Positions 7,712 to 13,512 of a DNA stretch of 22,977 nucleotides are shown here, in pieces. The first letter of the stretch is position 1. Each line of letters begins with the position of its first letter. The notes under the pieces are model-generated. The model saw only the letters and a list, made by a program, of their open reading frames with translations, searched no databases and had not been told where the DNA came from. A program made the translations under genes and the position numbers. The DNA comes from DATGEP01 sp035310125 (GTDB lineage: Bacteria > Chloroflexota > Ktedonobacteria > Ktedonobacterales > JADMIN01), in NCBI GenBank assembly GCA_035310125.1, contig DATGEP010000080.1, positions 1 to 22,977 on the forward strand, given 5' to 3'.

Positions 7712-8451
7712 TCTTCCAGCAGGCCGCGGCGCATTGCGTATTTGACAAGCTCGGCACGGCTGTGCAGGTTGAGCTTGTCCATGATGTGCGTTCGATGCGT
7801 ATCAACCGTCTTGGGGCTGATGAACAGTCGCTCGGCTATCTGATTGTTGGTATAGCCTTCGGCCACCAACTTCAGGATTTCGCGCTCGCGGTCCGTCAAC
7901 GTGGCGTAGCTGTCGCGTTCCTCGCCGGTATGCACACGCTGCAAGTAGTCGCTCACCATCATAGACTGCGCCGAAGGCGAGAGGTAGAAGCGCCCTGATG
8001 AGACGACGCGGATCGCCGAGATGAGGTCGGTATCTGCCGCTTCCTTGAGCATATAGCCCGATGCGCCTGCCCGCAGCATCTGGAAGAGGTACTCTTCGTT
8101 CTCGTGCATTGTGAGCACAAGCACGCGCACCTCCGGCAGCAGCTTCTTCACCTGGCGGGTGGCTTCGATGCCATTACATTCGGGCATGGTGATATCCATG
8201 ACGATGACATCTGGCACCAGCCGCAGCGCCTCTGCTACCGCCTGTTTGCCGTCGCTCGCCTCTCCTATCACCTCGATATCCGGCGTGGCGTTCAGCATCA
8301 TGCGCAGTCCGGCGCGCAGAATGGTGTGGTCGTCGGCTACGATCACGTGAATCTTCTGCTGTTCTCCGGCTGGGCGGATCGGCGCGTCAGTTGCCGTATT
8401 GGCGCGAATGAGATCGAGAAACTCGTTGTTCATCTCAATGTGTGATTTCAT
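7708..8451 (-). CDS. NarL/FixJ-type response regulator (second system)
   Basis: This 247-residue regulator belongs to the kinase encoded upstream on the same strand. The start ATG overlaps the kinase stop (ATGA, 8448-8451), indicating translational coupling; an in-frame ATG at 8433 is an alternative. About 32 extra residues precede the receiver domain. The receiver has D40/D41 and phospho-acceptor D86 (VIVMDITMPECNG), T in VLVLTMHENEEY and K in YMLKEAADTD. The LuxR-type helix-turn-helix is C-terminal (LTDREREILKLVAEGYTNNQIAERLFISPKTVDTHRTHI). It is homologous to, but clearly diverged from, the regulator at 7046-7711. Its gene ends tail to tail with that one, with stops sharing two bases. Confidence 0.94.
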   Translation of the reverse strand: MKSHIEMNNEFLDLIRANTATDAPIRPAGEQQKIHVIVADDHTILRAGLRMMLNATPDIEVIGEASDGKQAVAEALRLVPDVIVMDITMPECNGIEATRQVKKLLPEVRVLVLTMHENEEYLFQMLRAGASGYMLKEAADTDLISAIRVVSSGRFYLSPSAQSMMVSDYLQRVHTGEERDSYATLTDREREILKLVAEGYTNNQIAERLFISPKTVDTHRTHIMDKLNLHSRAELVKYAMRRGLLED

Positions 8452-9542
8452 GCTGGCAGCGCCCGTTCCTCACCGCGTGACGGCTGCGCAACCGGCACAC
8501 TCACATCAATCAGGCAACCCTGTCCCGCCTCAGAGAGAATACGCACAGTGCCGTTGAGCAAGGTGGCACGCTCTGTCATTCCGGCTAAGCCGAGGCCGCG
8601 ATCTTGCCAGGGTGTCTTGAGTACCGTGTGCGCATCGAAGCCGCGCCCGTCGTCGCGCACGAGCGCTCGCACATTCTCGCCGTCTTCGCTCATCGTCACC
8701 CATACTTTGCGCGCATGCGCATGTTTGGCGGTATTCGTCAGCGACTCCTGCACAATGCGATAGAGCGCTGTCTCGATCTCCGGCAAGAGCCGCTCTTTGA
8801 GGCCGCTGGCGCTGAACTCGACTTCGATGCCGCACTTCTGCTGATATTCTTTGACGTACCACCGCAACGCCGGCAGCAGACCAAGATCGTCCAGCGCGCT
8901 TGGGCGTAGATCAATGCTGAGATTGCGCACGGCTCGCAACGTCTGATGCGCTAGCGCCCGTGTCTCCGCGATCCGCTGCCGCGCTTCGGACGTCGTCACT
9001 GTCTCCTCCAGCAGCGCCAGGCTAATCAGCAGTGAGGTAAGCACCTGACTCGTTTCGTCGTGAAGCTCGCGCGCGATACGTTTGCGCTCTTGCTCCTGCG
9101 CGTGCAAGATCTGGCTCGCGCGGGACTTCGCCAGGTCGTCCAGCGCTTTGAGCATCGTGTTGAACGCGATGGCGAGCTGATCGGCGTCGGGGTCCTGGCC
9201 CGTCACCGGCGCCTGGAGCTCCATGTCTCCCGCTTGCACCAGCGTCATCGTCTCGCGCAGCCGTGTCAGCGGGTGGAGCGCCAGCTTGAGCAGCACGAAG
9301 TTGATGATGACGCTGATGGTGAGGCCGGCGACTACGAAGCCGACGAGCACAATGGGCCGGCTGTCACCCTGCAGCCGCGTCGCGAGATAGGTTCCTAGCG
9401 TCGCTCCGATCAGGATGACGAAACTGTTGGCAACCAGCACCTTGTAGAGCACCGGCAGCGCCAGTAGCGTGCTTACGCCTGGCGCCCGCAACAGCGCCCG
9501 CTCGCGCGCTGTTGGTGATGAAATGGCGACGTTCTTCTGCAT
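8448..9542 (-). CDS. NarL-type sensor histidine kinase (second system)
   Basis: This 364-residue kinase is shorter than the one at 5506. Two TM helices lie at about 33-55 and 63-87, separated by only a few residues, so there is almost no extracytoplasmic sensor. HAMP spans about 88-140. The HisKA_3 phospho-acceptor is H161 in RKRIARELHDETSQ. The HATPase domain has an N box (SLTNTAKHAHA), VRDDGRGFD and GLGLAGMTERA. The lack of a periplasmic domain suggests it senses within the membrane or through HAMP, as in small antibiotic/envelope-stress kinases; this is inference. The start at 9542 follows AGGAGC about 10 nt upstream and a well-formed promoter at 9572-9600. It heads a two-gene operon with the regulator. 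Confidence 0.93.
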   Translation of the reverse strand: MQKNVAISSPTARERALLRAPGVSTLLALPVLYKVLVANSFVILIGATLGTYLATRLQGDSRPIVLVGFVVAGLTISVIINFVLLKLALHPLTRLRETMTLVQAGDMELQAPVTGQDPDADQLAIAFNTMLKALDDLAKSRASQILHAQEQERKRIARELHDETSQVLTSLLISLALLEETVTTSEARQRIAETRALAHQTLRAVRNLSIDLRPSALDDLGLLPALRWYVKEYQQKCGIEVEFSASGLKERLLPEIETALYRIVQESLTNTAKHAHARKVWVTMSEDGENVRALVRDDGRGFDAHTVLKTPWQDRGLGLAGMTERATLLNGTVRILSEAGQGCLIDVSVPVAQPSRGEERALPA

Positions 9543-9571
9543 TAGCGGGCCGCTCCTGTCTGGTCTCTCGC

Positions 9572-9600
9572 ATTGTATCCCCCGCTCTAGCGTCTGTCAA
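9572..9600 (-). promoter_or_regulatory. Sigma70-type promoter for the second two-component operon
   Basis: On the minus strand, TTGACA (9600-9595) is followed after exactly 17 bp by TACAAT (9577-9572). The predicted start is near 9565, about 22 nt before the kinase ATG. Confidence 0.75.
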
Positions 9601-9689
9601 AAAGACGCTCCCCACGAAACATTCACAGGGACGGCTCGCTCTCATAGCTGTTCCACCTGAGCGTGGGGCACTCACCTCCTGGAGGGTTC

Positions 9690-10619
9690 ATGCGTTTCCG
9701 CTTCCTCTACAAAGCGGTCATTCTGGTCGTTGTCGTCGTCCCACTGCTTGCTACGGCTTTCGCCATACGGCTTCTCTGGGCACGTGCGGTCTCCTGGTCC
9801 GATTTGATCTTGCTCGCCGTCATGTATTCCGCCGTCGCCCTTGGAGTCACTGTTGGCTACCATCGCATGCTGACGCACCGGAGTTTCCGGCCCCACCCGG
9901 TGGTGAAGCTGGTGTTACTGGTGCTCGGCTCGATGTCGCTCGAAGGCTCCGCGCTTCAGTGGGCTTCCACACATACCAAGCATCATGCCGAGTCTGATAA
10001 GGAAGGCGACCCACACAGTCCCGTGGAAGGCTTTTTCCATGCCCATCTTGGCTGGATCTTCAAAGATCGCGAGGCAGACCCGCAAATCTACGGGCGCCAT
10101 CTCCTGAAAGATCCTATTGTGATGTTCGTGAGCCGTACCTTCCTGCTGTGGGTGGTGCTTTCGCTGGCGATCCCCTTTGCCGCGGGCGGGCTGATCGGCG
10201 GCTGGCATGGCGCCTGGACTGGCCTGCTCTGGGGCGGACTCGTGCGCATTTTCCTGAACCATCACGTCACGTGGAGCGTCAACTCGGTCTGCCACACGCT
10301 GGGCAAGCGCGAATTCGAGACGACTGACCGCAGCCGCAACGAATGGGTGGTTGGACTGCTGGCTTTCGGCGAGGGCTGGCACAACAATCACCATGCGTTC
10401 CCCCGGTCCGCTTTTCACGGTCTCCATTGGTGGCAGTTCGACCTCTCCGGCTATCTCATCTGGACGCTGGAGCGCCTGGGCCTCGCGCACGACGTGTATC
10501 GTGTGCCAGCCGCAATGAAGGCGCGCCGCGCGCTGCGCAATCGTGTCATGGTCGCTCCGGCTGTGGCGGTTGTGCAGAGCGCTGACGTGGCACGCGACAT
10601 GGAGGAAGTTGTCGCGTAA
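9690..10619 (+). CDS. Acyl-CoA/acyl-lipid delta-9-type fatty acid desaturase
   Basis: This 309-residue membrane di-iron desaturase would introduce a double bond in a fatty acyl chain. The three histidine boxes are present and intact: HRMLTH (58-63), HTKHH (95-99) and HNNHH (231-235). An additional NHHVTWSVNSVCH segment (190-202) is typical of the delta-9 group. TM helices lie at about 8-30, 36-56, 71-90 and 150-190. I chose ATG 9690 because GGAGGG sits 4 nt upstream; a GTG at 9663 in the same frame lacks a ribosome site. It appears monocistronic. Control of membrane fluidity is the usual role. The exact regiospecificity cannot be read from the sequence. Confidence 0.92.
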   Translation: MRFRFLYKAVILVVVVVPLLATAFAIRLLWARAVSWSDLILLAVMYSAVALGVTVGYHRMLTHRSFRPHPVVKLVLLVLGSMSLEGSALQWASTHTKHHAESDKEGDPHSPVEGFFHAHLGWIFKDREADPQIYGRHLLKDPIVMFVSRTFLLWVVLSLAIPFAAGGLIGGWHGAWTGLLWGGLVRIFLNHHVTWSVNSVCHTLGKREFETTDRSRNEWVVGLLAFGEGWHNNHHAFPRSAFHGLHWWQFDLSGYLIWTLERLGLAHDVYRVPAAMKARRALRNRVMVAPAVAVVQSADVARDMEEVVA

Positions 10620-10647
10620 CGGTTGCCGTTTTTGCCGCGATTCGGGG

Positions 10648-10690
10648 AACCTCACCCCGGCCCCTCTCCAGCGAGGAGGGGGGTGACGCG
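10648..10690. repeat. REP-like GC-rich inverted repeat, possible part of a dispersed repeat
   Basis: TCACCC (10652-10657) can pair with GGGTGA (10681-10686), with an inner CCCCTC/GAGGGG pairing. Sequences of the type CCTCACCCC-GGCCCCTCTCC are frequent intergenic repeats in several bacterial genomes. The flanking 10690-10840 is non-coding and includes the 10-bp palindrome GGCAATTGCC (10722-10731). Only one copy is in this window, so its repetitive nature is inferred. Confidence 0.4.
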
Positions 10691-10844
10691 GCAGCTACCG
10701 ATTCTGCTGGGATGCGAGATTGGCAATTGCCGGATGGTGCCGGTGCGAGCGGCCGGCAAAGGATGGTTTTGCTCAGGGACGGGCGTGAGCCTGCGCCGGG
10801 GTTCACCAGGATGGGGATGGGGCGTGTGGCGCGAGGCTGCGCCT

Positions 10845-10872
10845 TTGACAGCAGAGTATGTTACGCTATAGC
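10845..10872 (+). promoter_or_regulatory. Sigma70-type promoter for rocB
   Basis: TTGACA (10845-10850), a 16-bp spacer and TATAGC (10867-10872) put the start near 10880, followed by GAGGAGG (10896-10902) and the ATG at 10907. Confidence 0.6.
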
Positions 10873-10906
10873 CTGGCACGACGACGTGCGCTGATGAGGA
10901 GGCTAT

Positions 10907-12592
10907 ATGTCAGGTTTCGTTCCCGCTGAAAACGACTGGTACGCGACAGTTCGCGACTATACCCTGCGGCTCGTCCACGTTCGTGGCATCAGCCCCGCTC
11001 TTGAGGAACAGCGCGTCGCTGAAGAGGCGCTGCGCATCTTGCGCGAGGACGGGCTGGACACCCTCTACACCGAGAGCGGGCTGGACCCCATCGAGGGTGA
11101 CCTCTATGGCCGGCACAACGCTTACGCGTTCCTGCGCGGCTCCAGCCAAAAAACCCTCGTACTGCTCGGCCACATAGACACGGTCGGAACTGAAGACTAC
11201 GGGCCGCTCGAAGCCATCGCGCTCGATCCCCAAGCGCTAGCAGGGCGCCTGGACGAGCTGGCACGGCTCGCGCCGGAAATCGTGCCGGACCTTGAAGCGC
11301 ATCCTGACGATTGGATGTTTGGTCGCGGCGCCATTGACATGAAGTGCGGCGTCGCGGCCAACCTCGCCATCATGCGCCGGTTGGCGCAGCAATCGCGGTC
11401 CGGGCCGCTCCCGCTTTCCATCGTCGTGCTCGCCACGCCCGACGAAGAGAACGAATCCGCTGGCGTGCTTCAGGGCGTCCGCTTTCTCCTGCGCCTGCGC
11501 GAGCGGTATGGCCTGGACTATCTCGGTGCCATCAACACCGACTATACGACCGCGCTGTATCCTGGCGACCCACACCGCTATATCTACACGGGATCCATCG
11601 GCAAGCTCCTGCCGAGTTTCCTGGTCGTTGGCCGCGAGTCACACGTGGGCGACCCCTTTGATGGCGCGGATGCGAACCTGCTCGCCGCCGAGCTGATTCG
11701 CGACCTGAGCATGTGTGACGACCTTTGCGATGAGTCCAACGGTCATCTCACGCCGCCGCCCGTCACGCTGCATGCCCGCGATCTCAAGACACACTACGAT
11801 GTCCAGCTTCCCTTTCAGGCATATTTTTACCTCAACATCCTCACCTACAAATCCGATCCGGGCGAGCTGCTCACACGGCTGCGTCACCGGAGTGAGGCGG
11901 CGCTGGCGCGCGTGCTCCAGCGCATTGACGAGGCGCAGCGCCGTTGGCTGCTGGCAAATGGCGAGCGCGAGCGCGCCAGCAGCGTCTGTCCTCGCTCCGG
12001 CGCTGTCGTCACCTATGCGGATCTGTATACTGACACGTGCCAGCGGTTGGGAGAAGACCGGGTTCGCGACGAGCTACATACGGAATGGGATCGCTGGCCG
12101 GCTGATCAAGACAAGCGCGAGCGCGGCCTGCATCTGGCACGGCGCCTCTGGGCGCTCAGTGGACGGCAGGGGCCTGCCGTCGTTCTTTTCTATTCGCCAC
12201 CCTATTACCCGCAGGTTTCCACGAGCGTCTCTTCCCTGCGCACCGCCGTGCGCGCGGTCGCCACTGCCCATCCAGAGCTGCAGCTCGTGGAGGATGAGTA
12301 TTTCCCGTTCCTCTCCGACATGAGCTATCTCCGGTTGGACGCGGAAACGGATACCGCCGCCCTCGTCGCCAATATGCCCGTCTGGCTGACGGATGATGCC
12401 GCTCAGCGCCCAGGTGCATACGCCCTGCCGCTGGACGAGATCCGCCGGCTCAACCTGCCCGTCGTCAACCTGGGGCCGTATGGCAAGGGAGCGCACCAGC
12501 GCGGTGAGCGTGCGCTCATGTCATACTCCTTCGGCGTGCTTCCGGGCCTGCTCTACGAGACCATCGAGCAGCTAACCGCTCTCGCCACCTGA
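10907..12592 (+). CDS. rocB: M20-family peptidase, arginine utilization protein RocB-like
   Basis: This 561-residue protein matches the length and motif order of RocB. The metal-binding M20 motifs are visible: GHIDTV with H89 and D91, GRGAIDMKCG with bridging D144, and TPDEENESAG with the catalytic glutamate and its neighbour at 180-181. Segments AINTDYTT, YTGSIGKLLPSF and GRESHVGDPFDG are strongly RocB-like. In Bacillus the gene lies with arginine-catabolism genes, but its precise reaction is not firmly established. M20 enzymes hydrolyse amide bonds of peptides or acyl-amino acids with two zinc ions. No other roc genes are nearby. ATG 10907 has a near-perfect ribosome site (GAGGAGG). The gene runs convergent to the cupin gene with a 3-bp gap. 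Confidence 0.87.
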   Translation: MSGFVPAENDWYATVRDYTLRLVHVRGISPALEEQRVAEEALRILREDGLDTLYTESGLDPIEGDLYGRHNAYAFLRGSSQKTLVLLGHIDTVGTEDYGPLEAIALDPQALAGRLDELARLAPEIVPDLEAHPDDWMFGRGAIDMKCGVAANLAIMRRLAQQSRSGPLPLSIVVLATPDEENESAGVLQGVRFLLRLRERYGLDYLGAINTDYTTALYPGDPHRYIYTGSIGKLLPSFLVVGRESHVGDPFDGADANLLAAELIRDLSMCDDLCDESNGHLTPPPVTLHARDLKTHYDVQLPFQAYFYLNILTYKSDPGELLTRLRHRSEAALARVLQRIDEAQRRWLLANGERERASSVCPRSGAVVTYADLYTDTCQRLGEDRVRDELHTEWDRWPADQDKRERGLHLARRLWALSGRQGPAVVLFYSPPYYPQVSTSVSSLRTAVRAVATAHPELQLVEDEYFPFLSDMSYLRLDAETDTAALVANMPVWLTDDAAQRPGAYALPLDEIRRLNLPVVNLGPYGKGAHQRGERALMSYSFGVLPGLLYETIEQLTALAT

Positions 12593-12595
12593 GCC

Positions 12596-12913
12596 TCAGC
12601 AGGCGGCCAGATGTGCTTCCGCGCACTGCACGCCGTCTACGCCCACGATCGCTCCATGCGGCGTGCCCGCCGGTAGACGCAGCTCGTCGCCCGCTGAGAG
12701 TTCCAGGGCGGCGCCGGTCGCGGGCAGCGTGAAGCGGATCGAGCCACTCAGACAGACGAGATGCTTGTCGTAGCTGTGGCTATGCGGCGCGTAGGTGTCG
12801 CCAGGCGCGTTGCTCCAGGTGGTATAGCGCTGGCCCGTCGCGCGCAGTCTCGTCAGGAGCACGTCGGGATTGGGCGGCGTGGAGTCCGCCCAGCGGGTGA
12901 TGGTGGTCGGCAT
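12596..12913 (-). CDS. Small cupin-domain protein
   Basis: This is a 105-residue single-domain cupin. Cupin motif 1 is recognisable around APHSHSYDKHLVCLSGSIRF (43-62), with H44, H46 and H51 as likely metal ligands and the G of LSG. Motif 2 is around LSAGDELRLPAGTPHGA (72-88), with H86 as the last ligand. Residues 1-40 form a short N-terminal extension. Single cupins of this size include isomerases, dioxygenases and sugar-binding proteins, and nothing here narrows the role. The start ATG at 12913 follows GAGGTGA. It is convergent with rocB, with stops 3 bp apart, so it is unlikely to be co-transcribed with it. Confidence 0.8.
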   Translation of the reverse strand: MPTTITRWADSTPPNPDVLLTRLRATGQRYTTWSNAPGDTYAPHSHSYDKHLVCLSGSIRFTLPATGAALELSAGDELRLPAGTPHGAIVGVDGVQCAEAHLAAC

Positions 12914-12962
12914 CGGTGGGTCACCTCATCACAATTGATAACTGCGTTCGCGTTCCATGAGC

Positions 12963-12995
12963 GCAGGCTCAGCCTGCCCTATCGTAGCGCACGAT
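12963..12995. promoter_or_regulatory. Two adjacent inverted repeats upstream of the cupin gene
   Basis: GCAGGCT-C-AGCCTGC (12963-12977) is a perfect inverted repeat. It is followed by ATCGT-5 nt-ACGAT (12981-12995). They lie 50-80 bp upstream of the cupin ATG and about 55 bp upstream of the ncRNA -35 box, so they could be operators for either. No clear promoter for the cupin gene was found. The remaining sequence to 13050 shows a second TTGACA at 13028-13033. Confidence 0.35.
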
Positions 12996-13050
12996 GCCTC
13001 AAGATATCTCACATTGTGCGGAGCAGTTTGACAAGATACGCTCGCGGGGG

Positions 13051-13079
13051 TTGACATAGCAGTACGTCCATGCTAGACT
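13051..13079 (+). promoter_or_regulatory. Strong sigma70-type promoter of an unassigned RNA
   Basis: TTGACA (13051-13056), exactly 17 bp, then TAGACT (13074-13079), placing the start near 13086. No conventional gene follows on this strand before the terminator at 13452. Confidence 0.75.
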
Positions 13080-13158
13080 GAAGGTACTCCCACGGGAGAT
13101 TGTTAAGGCTGCTAGGGCCTGACTCCACTGTGGAACTAAGGGAAAGGAGACTGGACCG

Positions 13159-13215
13159 ATGTTCCCAATGAAGAAGCCGATACGCCTGCTAGGAATGGTG
13201 TTCCAAATCGACTAG
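13159..13215 (+). CDS. Possible 18-residue peptide encoded inside the unassigned RNA
   Basis: ATG 13159 is preceded by AAGGAG (13144-13149) at a 9-nt spacing and reads MFPMKKPIRLLGMVFQID before TAG. The peptide has a basic stretch (KKPIR) and hydrophobic residues, like a leader or signalling peptide. Its ribosome site lies inside the possible GGGAA/TTCCC hairpin (13140-13166), which also covers the start codon, so translation could be controlled by structure. An in-frame ATG at 13168 gives a 15-residue version. Such short ORFs arise by chance, and conservation would be needed to call it real. Confidence 0.35.
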   Translation: MFPMKKPIRLLGMVFQID

Positions 13216-13451
13216 TGGGGCCCGTAGAGCCGGGCCTGCAGGGTGCGCCGGAGTCAGAGTCAAAACTTTACATCCCCGCTCGCGATTGAAATAATCCAGC
13301 GTGGTATGACGAAAATAGTTCGGAAGTTGACTCCGTACCAATCGGCGCACCCGTCGGACTTGCGAGGCGTGCTGCTAAACGTCTCCCCTACCACTTCGGC
13401 GGGGGTCCGCCCTACAACCATTTCCGCGTGCCACGGTTAGGTATGTAATCG

Positions 13452-13486
13452 AAGGACTGGTCGACGCGGGCCAGTCCTTTCGTTTT
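13452..13486 (+). terminator. Intrinsic terminator of the unassigned RNA
   Basis: AAGGACTGG (13452-13460) pairs perfectly with CCAGTCCTT (13471-13479) around a 10-nt loop, followed by TCGTTTT. The T-rich tail is on the plus strand, so it ends plus-strand transcription. The hairpin may also stop lepA transcripts coming from the other side. Confidence 0.8.
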
Positions 13487-13512
13487 GTCTGTCGCGCCGT
13501 CTGCCCCCTCGC

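Larger units (their letters stand above)
13086..13487 (+). ncRNA. Unassigned structured RNA, about 400 nt, with own promoter and terminator
   Basis: The boundaries come from the promoter at 13051-13079 and the intrinsic terminator at 13452-13486. Base-pairing visible by eye: hairpin CTCC-CACG-GGAG (13087-13098); long-range TGACTCC (13120-13126) with GGAGTCA (13250-13256); TGGAAC (13131-13136) with GTTCCA (13200-13205); GGGAA (13140-13144) with TTCCC (13162-13166), enclosing the ribosome site of a tiny ORF; perfect GGCCCG/CGGGCC stem (13219-13224/13231-13236); GAGTCAA..CTT (13257-13268) with AAGTTGACTC (13324-13333); hairpin GGCGG-GGGT-CCGCC (13398-13411). The P4 and other conserved cores of RNase P RNA, SRP RNA and tmRNA are absent, and I recognise no riboswitch or group I/II intron core. 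It could be a new ncRNA or a peptide mRNA with a long 3' region. It lies between the cupin and lepA genes, which are both on the opposite strand. Confidence 0.6.

Noticed and set aside
10623..10879. Short ORFs on both strands between desaturase and rocB
   Set aside because: They fall on the GC-rich repeat-like sequence and the rocB promoter. Translations are low complexity.
13243..13440. 65-codon ORF on + inside the unassigned RNA (GTG start, or ATG at 13306 reading MTKIVRKLTPYQ...)
   Set aside because: No ribosome site before either start, composition unlike a folded protein, and it overlaps several predicted stems. A coding role is not supported.
13086..13487. RNase P RNA, SRP RNA or group II intron as identity of the unassigned RNA
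   Set aside because: The conserved P4 strands of RNase P, the SRP GGAAGGAAGCA-type loop and a domain V-like hairpin are not present.
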